Source: an uncultured Clostridia bacterium
GTDB lineage: Bacteria; Bacillota; Clostridia; TANB77; CAG-508
DNA length: 64,000 bases
Direction of reading: 5' to 3'
NCBI GenBank assembly: GCA_944389125.1
Contig: CALXLF010000005.1
Span: 1 to 64,000, forward strand
Positions 36,500 to 45,371 of the stretch are shown piece after piece. Below the pieces are notes generated by a model, which did no database searches, was not told where the DNA came from, and saw only the letters and a program-made list of their open reading frames with translations. The position numbers and the translations under genes are program-made. Position 1 is the stretch's first letter. Every line of letters starts with the position of its first letter.

Positions 36500-37417
36500 A
36501 TGCCATTTAATAATGAAGATGAGATTAAAGCAGAAAGAGAAAAGTGGAATTTAACAGATGAAGAATTCGCTGAAAATTTAGATACTGTTTTTAATGAATT
36601 AATTTTAACAGGAAATGCTTCAGCTAGTCAAAATCCAGAATTTATAATGGTTGGAGGACAAGCTGGTTGTGGAAAAAGTGCACTTGTTGGTAAAGAATTA
36701 CAAGAATTACCAAATGGAGCTATTGTAATAGATCAAGATGTTTTAAGAACAAAACATCCAAAATATGTGCAAATTCATGATGAATATACTGAAAGAGAAG
36801 AATTTTTATTATTAAAAAGATATATGGATAGATTGGTAAATGGTGTTATAGATAGAGCATCAACTCTTAGATATAATATTATTTTAGAATCTGCATTAAG
36901 AAGTGTATCTAAATTTATTAAAAATACTCAAGATGTAATAGAAAGAGGATATTATACTAAATTGTCAGTACTTGCAGTTTCACCAGATGAAGCAAATTTA
37001 TCAATGTTTACAAGGTTTTGTACATTTTTAGAAAGAGATGGAGAGTGTAGAAGAAACACTAGAGTTGATGAAGATTCAGTAAATAAGATTCCTGAAAATA
37101 TTGAAAAAATGGATAAAATGGGAATATTTGATGATATAACTATTTCTATTAGAGGGGATGAATCAACAAATTATTTACCAATACAAGTATATTCACAAAG
37201 TAATTCTCCTAATATTTCACCAGCATCTGAATACATAGCAGAAATTAATAAAAGTAAAATAGATGAAAATGATTTTGAGAAAAGATATATTATGTTAAGA
37301 ACAATATTAGAGAAATATAATCAACAAGTTCAGCTTGATAGATTAGATGAATTTCATGAAAAATATAAAGAAAGAAATAATGCAGAAAAAGAAGGGCAAT
37401 ATCCTAGTTTAGATTAA
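36500..37417 (+). CDS. Zeta-toxin-like P-loop kinase
   Basis: A 305-residue protein with Walker A MVGGQAGCGKSALVGKEL, then the zeta-like NGAIVIDQDVLRTKHPKY and a helical region IILESALRSVSKFI. Zeta and PezT kinases phosphorylate UDP-GlcNAc; chromosomal relatives can have other small-molecule targets. No epsilon antitoxin is recognisable: the next gene (71 or 66 residues) is small and helical but does not match one I know. AGGAG precedes the start. It sits in an operon with a HAD phosphatase, so a kinase/phosphatase pair is possible. Confidence 0.82.
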   Translation: MPFNNEDEIKAEREKWNLTDEEFAENLDTVFNELILTGNASASQNPEFIMVGGQAGCGKSALVGKELQELPNGAIVIDQDVLRTKHPKYVQIHDEYTEREEFLLLKRYMDRLVNGVIDRASTLRYNIILESALRSVSKFIKNTQDVIERGYYTKLSVLAVSPDEANLSMFTRFCTFLERDGECRRNTRVDEDSVNKIPENIEKMDKMGIFDDITISIRGDESTNYLPIQVYSQSNSPNISPASEYIAEINKSKIDENDFEKRYIMLRTILEKYNQQVQLDRLDEFHEKYKERNNAEKEGQYPSLD

Positions 37418-37433
37418 TATGAGGAGAAAAAAT

Positions 37434-37634
37434 ATGGATTTAGAGACAAGTTTTATTGATGACTTTGAATATGTCAAAACTCACTTGAATAATAAACTAA
37501 ATTTAGCAAGAGATAAATTTAGTAAAGATAAAAGCCAAGAAAATAAAAATGAATATTTAGAATTGCTAGATGATATGAGAAAATTAAACTTATTTAATAA
37601 AGAAATAGTTAAAAAATATCTAAATAATAAATAA
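37434..37634 (+). CDS. Small helical protein next to the zeta-like kinase
   Basis: A 66-residue protein from ATG 37434; the in-frame ATG at 37419 overlaps the GAGGAG ribosome site. It begins MDLETSFIDDFEYVKTHLNN and is charged and helical throughout. Its place directly after a zeta-like kinase would fit an antitoxin or accessory subunit, but no family is recognisable. Confidence 0.6.
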   Translation: MDLETSFIDDFEYVKTHLNNKLNLARDKFSKDKSQENKNEYLELLDDMRKLNLFNKEIVKKYLNNK

Positions 37635-37650
37635 ATGTAGGAGGAATTCT

Positions 37651-37947
37651 ATGGAAAAAAAGAAGATTGATTTTTGTATAGGTATATTTGATAATTTAAC
37701 AGAAAATGGATTAGAAAAGATAAAAAAAGATATTGAAAATTGTGAGATATATGGAATAGGAGTTTATACTGATAGAGTTGTTATTGATAATTTCTATACA
37801 TATCCACAAAACAATCTAGAAAAAAGAATGGAAACTGCTAAAAATATAAATGGAGTAAAATTTGTTTTCCCAATAGATAGCATAGAACCAAACAAAATAA
37901 AAGAAATTGTTATGAATGAATATACAAAATTATTAGAACAAAATTAA
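37651..37947 (+). CDS. Stand-alone degenerate nucleotidyltransferase-like domain
   Basis: The 98 residues, beginning MEKKKIDFCIGIFDNLTENG, align with the N-terminal half of the next gene: shared are IGIFD, GxGVYTD, a Pro before the ERM/HRM stretch, and VFP/TFP. The CTP-binding HxGH motif is absent. It looks like a duplicated non-catalytic domain of the two-domain protein that follows, perhaps a partner subunit. AGGAGG precedes the start. Confidence 0.65.
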   Translation: MEKKKIDFCIGIFDNLTENGLEKIKKDIENCEIYGIGVYTDRVVIDNFYTYPQNNLEKRMETAKNINGVKFVFPIDSIEPNKIKEIVMNEYTKLLEQN

Positions 37948-37972
37948 AAATTTTAGAGAAAAGGAGTTAAAT

Positions 37973-38860
37973 ATGTCAGATAAAAAGAAAGAGTATGAAG
38001 TTGTAATAGGTATATTTGATACAATAACTAAAGATATTAGAAAAAGTGTATTAGAAAATTCAAAAGAATCAAAAATATTAGGTGTTGGAGTATATACTGA
38101 TGAATATTGTGAATCAACTTTTTTTAGTTCACCTTTGAAATCTACAGAACATAGAATGCAAATTGCACAAGGATTAACAGGAGTAAGGTTTACATTTCCA
38201 GTAAACACAAGCAATCCAAAAGAAATAGAAAAATTGGCAGATGAAGCTTATAATGATTACATAAATGAAATAAAATTATTAGATGGAATAAAAAAATATA
38301 AAGCAGGATTTGTTATAGGAAGCTTTGATTTATTTCATGCAGGTCATCTCCAAAATATAACTTTAGCTAGTGAAATGTGTCAGGATTTATATGTTGTTAT
38401 TAAAACAGATGAAAGAATTTTTGATAGAAAAAAGAAGCAGCCAGTTCAAAATACAACAGAAAGAGCAGCAGTAGTAGGAGCTCTAAAGCCAGTTAGAGGG
38501 GTATTATATTATGATTTAGATTCTACTAGAGAAGATGTTATAAAAAGTGTTATTGAACAATATGAAATAGATTATCCTGGTGAAATTTTGGAACCAAAAG
38601 ATATGGTAGCAATATTTGGTGAAGATTTACAAGACAAGGAAGAGCAAAGAAAAAGAGAAGGAGATTGGGGAGAAGTAAATGTTGAATTCACTCCAAGAAG
38701 TGCAGAAAAGATGGAAAAGATATCTAGTACAGCTTATAAAAAAGAAATGGAAAGCCATGGTGGTTTAAAAGATTATGAAGATAGAGAAGCAGAAGGATTA
38801 GTTGATTCTAATTCATTACACAATAAAGATGATTCTGATGATGGTGAGCATACAAAATAA
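37973..38860 (+). CDS. Two-domain cytidylyltransferase-like protein
   Basis: The protein has 295 residues. The N-terminal half (about 5-95, VVIGIFDTITKDI) is a degenerate nucleotidyltransferase fold. The C-terminal half has the active motif VIGSFDLFHAGHLQNI (HxGH), typical of glycerol-3-phosphate/ethanolamine-phosphate cytidylyltransferases and related adenylyltransferases, with ERAAVVGALKPVRGVLYYD. It would couple CTP or ATP to a phospho-alcohol or sugar phosphate; the substrate is unknown. The tail (KDDSDDGEHTK) is acidic. Confidence 0.8.
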   Translation: MSDKKKEYEVVIGIFDTITKDIRKSVLENSKESKILGVGVYTDEYCESTFFSSPLKSTEHRMQIAQGLTGVRFTFPVNTSNPKEIEKLADEAYNDYINEIKLLDGIKKYKAGFVIGSFDLFHAGHLQNITLASEMCQDLYVVIKTDERIFDRKKKQPVQNTTERAAVVGALKPVRGVLYYDLDSTREDVIKSVIEQYEIDYPGEILEPKDMVAIFGEDLQDKEEQRKREGDWGEVNVEFTPRSAEKMEKISSTAYKKEMESHGGLKDYEDREAEGLVDSNSLHNKDDSDDGEHTK

Positions 38861-38881
38861 TATATAATAAAGGAGTTATAT

Positions 38882-39400
38882 ATGGCAGGTCATATTATAC
38901 ATTTAGCTGTTGGGGAAGAATATTTAAGAAATTATCCAAATGAAATTAAAAATTATGATGAGTTTATTGAAGGAATAATTTATCCAGATTCTGTAAAGGA
39001 TAAATCATTAACTCATTGTGGACCTAAAAGCAGTCAAGTCCATTTAAATGAATTTTTTAAAGATAGAGATATTAATAGTGATTTTAATAAAGGATATTTT
39101 ATACATTTAGTTACTGATTATTTATTTTATAATAAATTTTTAAAGGTATTTTCAAAGAAATATATTTATAATGATTATGATGTTTTAAACAAAAAGCTAG
39201 AAAAAGAATTTAAAGTTAATGTTCCAGATAAAATTAAAGATGAGGTATTTTATAATACAGGAGAAACTAAAATATTAAACTTTGATGATACAGCAAAATT
39301 TATAAAAGAAACTGCAAAATACAATTTAAATGATATTAAGTCAGCAGTGCTTAATGGGGATAATTTTTGGCTTGAAATTAGACCTTTAGTAAAAATTTAA
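38882..39400 (+). CDS. Zinc-dependent phospholipase C-like protein
   Basis: This 172-residue protein has the His/Asp pattern of the PF00882 fold: MAGHIIHLAVGEEYL, GIIYPDSVKD and GYFIHLVTDYLFY. There is no signal peptide, so it would act in the cytosol. Intracellular members of this fold are poorly characterised. Co-location with a cytidylyltransferase-like gene would fit lipid-headgroup or phospho-ester turnover, but this is only inferred. Confidence 0.7.
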   Translation: MAGHIIHLAVGEEYLRNYPNEIKNYDEFIEGIIYPDSVKDKSLTHCGPKSSQVHLNEFFKDRDINSDFNKGYFIHLVTDYLFYNKFLKVFSKKYIYNDYDVLNKKLEKEFKVNVPDKIKDEVFYNTGETKILNFDDTAKFIKETAKYNLNDIKSAVLNGDNFWLEIRPLVKI

Positions 39401-39413
39401 ATAGGAGGAAAAT

Positions 39414-40514
39414 ATGGAATATCGACTTAATAGAAGAACAGGAGATAAAATAAGTATTATAGGATTAGGTGCTAGTTCTATTTCCCAAGCAGGTGAAAAA
39501 GAGGCAATAGAGACTTTAAAAATGGCATTTGAAAATGGTATTAATTATTTTGATATAGCTGCAGGAGAGGCTAAGAGTTTTGAATATTATGGAAAAGCTT
39601 TTGAAGATGTTAGAGATAAAGTAATATATCAAATTCATTTTGGAGCAAATTATGTAACAGGAACTTATGGATGGACAACTAATTTAGATAAAATAAAAGC
39701 ATCTATTGCATGGCAATTAGAAAGACTAAGAACAAATTATATTAATTATGGATTTATTCATTGTATTGATGAAGAAAGAGATTTAGATTCATATATAAAA
39801 AATGGTGTATTAGATTATATTAAAGAGTTAAAAGAAAACGGTATTGTAAAACATATTGGAATTTCTTCTCATACACCAAACTTAGTACATAAAGCTTTAG
39901 ACACAGGTTTAATTGATATGGTAATGTTTAGTATAAATCCTGCCTATGATTATAAAAAAGGTGAATATGCAAATGGTACTTTAGATGAAAGAATGAAATT
40001 GTATCAAAGATGTGAAGCAGAAGGAGCTGGAATATCTGTTATGAAAGCTTTTTCAGGAGGACAATTATTAGATGAAAAAACATCTCCATTTGGAAAAGCA
40101 CTTACAAAAATTCAATGTATTCAATATGCATTAGACAAACCAGGAGTTTTAACTGTACTTCCAGGTATTAGAGGAAAAGAAGATTTAAAAGAAATTTTAA
40201 AATTTAATAGTGCTACTGATGAAGAAAAAGATTATTCAATTATAAGTGAATTTACTCCATTAGAAGCAGCTGGAAAATGTGTATATTGTAATCATTGTGA
40301 GCCTTGTCCTGCAGGATTAGATATTGGGCTAATTAATAAATATTATGATTTATCAAAAGCAGGAGACAATTTAGCAAAAGACCATTATAAAAACTTAGAA
40401 AAAACAGCTGCAGATTGCATTGGATGTGGCCACTGTAATTCAAGATGTCCATTTAAAGTTGACCAAGTAAGTAGAATGCAAGAAATAAAAGAATATTTTG
40501 AAAATATTAAATAA
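39414..40514 (+). CDS. Aldo/keto reductase with C-terminal ferredoxin-like domain
   Basis: This 366-residue protein has an AKR barrel (FENGINYFDIAAGE, HIGISSHTPNLVHKAL, SVMKAFSGGQLL) followed by Cys clusters CVYCNHCEPCPAGLD and CIGCGHCNSRCPF, for one or two 4Fe-4S clusters. Many Clostridia carry this ferredoxin-fused AKR type; the physiological substrate is unknown. The usual catalytic Tyr of the YG motif is replaced in this subfamily by the FDIAAG context. It is the last gene of the accessory operon, 13 bp after the PLC-like gene. Confidence 0.88.
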   Translation: MEYRLNRRTGDKISIIGLGASSISQAGEKEAIETLKMAFENGINYFDIAAGEAKSFEYYGKAFEDVRDKVIYQIHFGANYVTGTYGWTTNLDKIKASIAWQLERLRTNYINYGFIHCIDEERDLDSYIKNGVLDYIKELKENGIVKHIGISSHTPNLVHKALDTGLIDMVMFSINPAYDYKKGEYANGTLDERMKLYQRCEAEGAGISVMKAFSGGQLLDEKTSPFGKALTKIQCIQYALDKPGVLTVLPGIRGKEDLKEILKFNSATDEEKDYSIISEFTPLEAAGKCVYCNHCEPCPAGLDIGLINKYYDLSKAGDNLAKDHYKNLEKTAADCIGCGHCNSRCPFKVDQVSRMQEIKEYFENIK

Positions 40515-40529
40515 AATAATTAAATTTGA

Positions 40530-40567
40530 AAGCTCTTATCTATTTTATAAAGATAAGAGTTTTTAAA
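40530..40567 (+). terminator. Terminator of the accessory operon
   Basis: CTCTTATCT/AGATAAGAG stem with a 9-nt loop, followed by T residues. Confidence 0.8.
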
Positions 40568-40677
40568 TTTGTTGGTTTTGAGATTTTAGAGTATCTTTTC
40601 TATTGATTTTTGATAGATAAAATGCTATTATTATAAATGTAAAATTTTGTTAATTAAAGTGAGAAGAGGATAGATTT

Positions 40678-41785
40678 ATGTTAGAACTTGAAGAAAATTT
40701 GCGTGTATTAAATGAATTAATAGAGAAATTAAATAGTCTTCGTGATACTTTAAATATTTCTTCTTTAGAAAAAGAAAAAGAAGAATTAACTTCAGAAACT
40801 GAAAAAGAGGGTTTTTGGGAAGATACAGAAAATTCAAATAAAGTTTTTGCTAAATTAAAAAGAGTGAAAAGAAAATTAGAATCTTTTTATGAAATTAAAT
40901 CAGAACTTGATAATTTAATAGACATGAATAAAATGCTTTTAGATGAATATGATGAAGAACTTTCAAAAGATTTAATTAAACAGACTTCAGAGTTTACAAA
41001 GAAATTGGAAAAACTTGAGCTTGAAACTTTGCTTGCAGGAAAGTATGATATAAATAATGCTATAATTACCTTACATCCAGGAGCTGGAGGAACAGAAGCT
41101 CAAGACTGGGTTCAAATGCTTTATAGAATGTACCGGAAAATGGGCTACTTCTAATGGATTTAAAATGAAAGAATTAGATTATTTAGAAGGAGACGAAGCA
41201 GGTATAAAAAGCGTTACAGCTTTAGTTATAGGTGAAAATGCTTATGGATATTTAAAAGGAGAAATGGGAGTTCATAGATTAGTTAGGATTTCTCCATTTG
41301 ATAGTGGAGGAAGAAGACATACTTCTTTTGCATCTGTTGAGGTACTTCCAGAAATTACCGATGATACTGAAGTTGAGATAAACCCAGATGATTTAAGAAT
41401 TGATACTTATCGTGCATCAGGAGCTGGAGGACAACATATTAATAAAACAGATTCAGCTGTTAGAATAACTCATATTCCAACAGGTATAGTTGTTTCATGT
41501 CAATCTGAGCGTTCTCAAACTTTGAATAAAGAAACAGCAATGAAAATGCTTAAATCAAAACTTGTAGATTTAAAAGAAAAAGAAAATAAAGAAAAAATTG
41601 AAGACTTAAAAGGTGTTCAAAAAGATATAGCATGGCGGAAGTCAGATTCGTTCATATATTTTCTGTCCATATACTTTAGTAAAAGATCATAGAACAAGTT
41701 ATGAAACTCGGAAATGTACAAGCTGTTATGGATGGAGATTTAAATCGGTTTTATGGAAGCATATTTAAAGATGAAGTTGAAATAA
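40678..41785 (+). CDS. prfB: Peptide chain release factor 2 with four CGG +1 sites
   Basis: Skipping C41134, C41636, C41709 and C41746 gives a complete 367-residue RF2. It has RISPFDSGG (the SPF codon-recognition motif), the catalytic GGQ in [16 protein letters not shown], and at the shift sites [34 protein letters not shown] and LNGFMEAYL, all at glycines conserved in RF2. It ends at TAA 41783. The classical prfB frameshift (CTT TGA C near codon 25) is absent; the zero frame is open from the start to the first CGG site. RF2 releases at UGA and UAA, and UGA stops occur in this window (44580-45236, for example). AGAAGAGG precedes the start. Confidence 0.95.
41134..41137 (+). other. CGG +1 site in prfB (C41134)
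   Basis: ATG TAC-C-GGA AAA TGG restores [13 protein letters not shown]. The unshifted frame ends at TAA seven codons later. Confidence 0.92.
41636..41639 (+). other. CGG +1 site in prfB (C41636)
   Basis: GCA TGG-C-GGA AGT CAG restores [12 protein letters not shown], a hallmark of RF2. The preceding TGG cannot re-pair sensibly with GGC after a P-site slip. Confidence 0.95.
41709..41712 (+). other. CGG +1 site in prfB (C41709)
   Basis: GAA ACT-C-GGA AAT restores [12 protein letters not shown]. Confidence 0.95.
41746..41749 (+). other. CGG +1 site in prfB (C41746)
   Basis: TTA AAT-C-GGT TTT restores GDLNGFMEAYL at the RF2 C-terminus. Confidence 0.92.
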
Positions 41786-41834
41786 GATAAATGGGGATAT
41801 TTATTAGAAATAAATATTTATAGGAGGAAATTTT

Positions 41835-42980
41835 TTGAGAAGGACTACACTAGATAAAGAACTAAATCGTTCAAGAAAGGGATATAAAAAAAATAAAAAG
41901 AATAGTGGAAAAAAAGGAATAAAAATATTTTTTATAACATGTTTTATTTTAGTAACTATATGTTGTTGGATTGGACTAATTTTACTTTATTCTCCATATG
42001 CAGGTTTTAGAGATTGGCTTATTACAACTGCAATGTCAACTATGTCACATCAGTATTTAGCAACATGGTTTTATGATGATGAGACTATAAATGATTGTTT
42101 AGCGAGAAATAGTATAGAAGATACTTCAAATGTTACAGATGCTGATTTAATTGATATTGTAGATTATTCAGAGGAAGATGTTGTTTATGAAAATGAATAT
42201 GAAGAAGCAGTATTAAAAAAATCTGCAAATAATAATGATTATAAAATTATTGAAATTGAAGGAGATAAATATTCAGGATATTTAGCTGTAATTTATGAAC
42301 CTTCAAGAGTTAGAGTAGAAGCATCAAAATATTTAGGAGATAATGGACAATATCTAACAACAATATCAGAAAATACAGGAAGTTTTGTCGCAATAAATGC
42401 TGGTGGATTTGTTGATGAAGCAGGTGACGGAACTGGAGGAATTCCAGTCGGTATAACTATTAGTAATGGTAAATATTTATGGACTGATACATATAATGGT
42501 CAAGGCGGAATAATTGGATTAAATAATGAGGATAAATTAATTTTAGGTAAATATTCAGTTAAACAAACTAAAACTCTAAGTATTAGAGATGGAGTTACAT
42601 TTGGTCCGTTTTTAATTGTAAATGGAGAACCTGTTAAAATGTCAGGAAATGGTGGATGGGGAAGAAGCCCTAGAACTGCTATTGCCCAAAGACAAGACGG
42701 AATTATATTATTTTTAGTTTTAGATGGAAATAGAACTTTAGGTCAAGGAGCAACTTTAAAAGATGTTCAAGAAATACTTGTAAACTATGGAGCATATAAT
42801 GCAGCAAATTTAGATGGAGGAACATCTACATCAATGACAGTACATAGTTCTTTAATAAATGATCCTACAACTCAAAGCGGTTCTCATAGAACTAGACCAG
42901 TAGCAACAGCATTTATTTTGGAACCTGATGACTCAGATGATGGTGATTATAGTGTTGTTTCAAATAAAGTAGAATATTAA
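41835..42980 (+). CDS. Phosphodiester glycosidase (NAGPA/DUF2233) domain protein, TTG start
   Basis: The protein has 381 residues from TTG 41835, 7 nt past AGGAGG. A basic N-terminus and a membrane helix (about 28-52) precede an extracytoplasmic NAGPA-type domain (about 140-370) with SFVAINAGGFVDEAG, GGWGRSPRTAIAQRQDG, LFLVLDGNRTLGQGATL and NAANLDGGTSTSM. This domain removes or handles phosphodiester-linked GlcNAc and is common in proteins for wall polysaccharide metabolism. It is followed by a VanW-family gene, another wall protein. Confidence 0.9.
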   Translation: MRRTTLDKELNRSRKGYKKNKKNSGKKGIKIFFITCFILVTICCWIGLILLYSPYAGFRDWLITTAMSTMSHQYLATWFYDDETINDCLARNSIEDTSNVTDADLIDIVDYSEEDVVYENEYEEAVLKKSANNNDYKIIEIEGDKYSGYLAVIYEPSRVRVEASKYLGDNGQYLTTISENTGSFVAINAGGFVDEAGDGTGGIPVGITISNGKYLWTDTYNGQGGIIGLNNEDKLILGKYSVKQTKTLSIRDGVTFGPFLIVNGEPVKMSGNGGWGRSPRTAIAQRQDGIILFLVLDGNRTLGQGATLKDVQEILVNYGAYNAANLDGGTSTSMTVHSSLINDPTTQSGSHRTRPVATAFILEPDDSDDGDYSVVSNKVEY

Positions 42981-43019
42981 TTTTTAAACTGCTCATATAA
43001 GAAAGGAATTTTTTATAAA

Positions 43020-44495
43020 ATGAGTAAAATTAAAGAAAATGTCTTAATAATATATGTTATTTTAATTGCTGTATTTATAGGAATATTTATTGGTGGAATT
43101 ATTGCGTTTTATATTTCATTCCAAAATAGTGAAACTATTAGTTCAGGTGTTTATATAAAAGATGTTAATGTTTCAGGAATGACAAAAGAAGAGGCAAAAA
43201 CTGTTGTAAATGATTATTTGAAAGAAAATATGTCAAATAATTTAGTTTTGAAATATTCTAATTATGAATATAATGTTCCAATTGAGCAAATTAAAGCAAA
43301 ATTTGATGTTGATGCAGCAGTTAATTATGCATTTAATATAGGAAGAACAAATAACTTTTTCGGAAATGTGAAAAATTATTTAAGTGTTCTTATGAATAAG
43401 ATAAATATTGATCCAGTTTTAGTATATAATGATGAAGCTTTAAGTGAATATATGGACTTTTTAGAAGTCTCTTTGCCAGATCAAGTTCAGCAAGCTTCTT
43501 ATTATGTTGAAGATGGAGATTTGGTTATAACAACAGGTTCAACAGGTGCTGGAATAAAAAGAGATATTTTAAAAAATTTAATAATTTCAGGACTTCAAGA
43601 TAATAGTTATTCAAATACAGTCTATGAGATTCCAACATATATTACATATCCTGATGAATTAAATATTGATAATATTTATAATGAGGTACATAAAGAGGTT
43701 TCAAATGCTTATTATACAACAGATCCATATGCAATTTATGCAGAAACAGTTGGGGTTGATTTTAATGTAGATGAAGTAAAAAATACAGTAACAGAGCTTG
43801 GAACAAACCAAGAGTATCGTTTTGCTTTAGTGTATACTGAACCTGATGTTACAGTTGATGATTTAGGTATGGAGGCATTTCCAAATTTGTTAGGAACATT
43901 TTCAACAAATTATGTAAATAATCCAGATAGAACTACTAATTTGCGATTAGCATCAGATAAGATAAATGGTGTAGTTCTAATGCCTGGAGATACTTTTTCA
44001 TTTAATTCAATAGTAGGGCCTAGAACAGAAGCAAAAGGTTATAAATCTGCTGCAATTTATAGTGATGGAATGGTTACAGATGGTGTTGGTGGAGGAATAT
44101 GCCAAATTGTAACAACTCTTTATAATGCTGCAGTAGGAGCAAATATGAATATTACAGTAAGACGTAATCATACATTTGTACCATCATATTCTAAACCAGG
44201 ATATGATGCAACAGTTGTTTATGGAAGTCAAGATTTTAAGTTTGTAAATTCTAGAGATTATCCAGTAAAGGTTGTAAGCTCTGTATCAGGTGGAGTTGCA
44301 ACAGTTTCAATATATGGTTTAGCTACTGATAATGAATATGATATTAGAATTGAAGCAAATATAATAAGAACAATTCCAAGAAAAACTGCAGGTGGATATA
44401 CAGGTTATGTTGCAGATTCTTACAGAGTTTACTATCAAAATGGAGTTGAAGTAAAAAGAGAAAAAATTGCAAGAGATACATATTCTGCTAGTTAG
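43020..44495 (+). CDS. VanW-family membrane-anchored protein
   Basis: A 491-residue protein with an N-terminal membrane helix (about 10-34), a peptidoglycan-binding-4-like region (GVYIKDVNVSGMTKEEAKTV to about 250) and the VanW domain with PGDTFSFNSIVGPRT, GYKSAAIYSDG, GVGGGICQIVTTLYNA and HTFVPSYSKPGYDATV. VanW proteins are linked to the cell wall; their biochemical role is unsettled. AAAGGA precedes the start at the usual distance. It probably shares a transcript with the glycosidase-like gene. Confidence 0.92.
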   Translation: MSKIKENVLIIYVILIAVFIGIFIGGIIAFYISFQNSETISSGVYIKDVNVSGMTKEEAKTVVNDYLKENMSNNLVLKYSNYEYNVPIEQIKAKFDVDAAVNYAFNIGRTNNFFGNVKNYLSVLMNKINIDPVLVYNDEALSEYMDFLEVSLPDQVQQASYYVEDGDLVITTGSTGAGIKRDILKNLIISGLQDNSYSNTVYEIPTYITYPDELNIDNIYNEVHKEVSNAYYTTDPYAIYAETVGVDFNVDEVKNTVTELGTNQEYRFALVYTEPDVTVDDLGMEAFPNLLGTFSTNYVNNPDRTTNLRLASDKINGVVLMPGDTFSFNSIVGPRTEAKGYKSAAIYSDGMVTDGVGGGICQIVTTLYNAAVGANMNITVRRNHTFVPSYSKPGYDATVVYGSQDFKFVNSRDYPVKVVSSVSGGVATVSIYGLATDNEYDIRIEANIIRTIPRKTAGGYTGYVADSYRVYYQNGVEVKREKIARDTYSAS

Positions 44496-44579
44496 AAATA
44501 TTTAAGATAGATTTTGTATTAAAAATAAAATTTATCTTATATCTATTTAGATTTAAATTTTAATGGAAGGAAACAAAAA

Positions 44580-45236
44580 ATGAGAATTAGACGAAAAAAA
44601 TGGGCAGAAAAAGAATTACAAGAAGCTAAGTTTTATATAAATAATCCAGAAATAGAATATAAAAATACATGGAATAGTAAATTTGAAAATAAAAATCCAC
44701 TCCACATTGAAATAGGATGTGGAAAAGGGATTTTTATTTCCACATTAGCTCAAAAAAATCCTAATATAAATTATATTGCAATAGATATGATAGAAGCAAT
44801 GTTAGGCCTTTCAAAAAGAAATATTGAAGAAAAATTAGGTAAAAATCCAAAAAATGTATTGCTAATTCGAGCAAATGCAGAAAGGATTTTGGATATTTTT
44901 GGCGAAAAGGATAAAGTGGATAGGATTTATATTAATTTTTGCAATCCATGGCCAAAATCAAAACACAATAAAAGGAGGTTAACACATCCAAGACAACTTG
45001 AGAATTATAAGAAATTTTTAAGTAGTTCAGGAGAAATTTATTTTAAAACAGATGATTTAGAACTTTTTGAGGCTAGTTTAGAATATTTTAATCAATCTGG
45101 TTTTAAGGCAAAATCTATTACATATGACTTGGAAAAAGATTCAATTTTTGAGGATAATATTGAAACTGAACATGAGAAAATGTTTAAAGAACAGGGAATT
45201 AAAATAAAGGCAGGAATTTTTGTTAGGGCAGCTTGA
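44580..45236 (+). CDS. trmB: tRNA (guanine46-N7)-methyltransferase
   Basis: A 218-residue TrmB with SAM motif PLHIEIGCGKGIFISTLA, the acidic NYIAIDMIEA and the family signature INFCNPWPKSKHNKRRL; ETEHEKMFKEQG near the C-terminus is also typical. It makes m7G46 in tRNA variable loops. It ends with TGA, which confirms TGA as a stop here. AAGGAA precedes the start. Confidence 0.96.
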   Translation: MRIRRKKWAEKELQEAKFYINNPEIEYKNTWNSKFENKNPLHIEIGCGKGIFISTLAQKNPNINYIAIDMIEAMLGLSKRNIEEKLGKNPKNVLLIRANAERILDIFGEKDKVDRIYINFCNPWPKSKHNKRRLTHPRQLENYKKFLSSSGEIYFKTDDLELFEASLEYFNQSGFKAKSITYDLEKDSIFEDNIETEHEKMFKEQGIKIKAGIFVRAA

Positions 45237-45371
45237 CAATTTAAGCTTGATTTAAGGTTTAATTATTAAAATATTAAAGGTTTAAATTTTATGTTATATA
45301 TTATTAATAAAAATGGCTAAAAAAGCTCTCAAAAGCTTTAATATAAAAATAAAATTTAGGAGGAAAAAACT

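Noticed and set aside
40678..40780. Classical prfB programmed frameshift (CTT TGA C) near codon 25
   Set aside because: No in-frame TGA exists there; the frame is open and reads a normal RF2 N-terminus.
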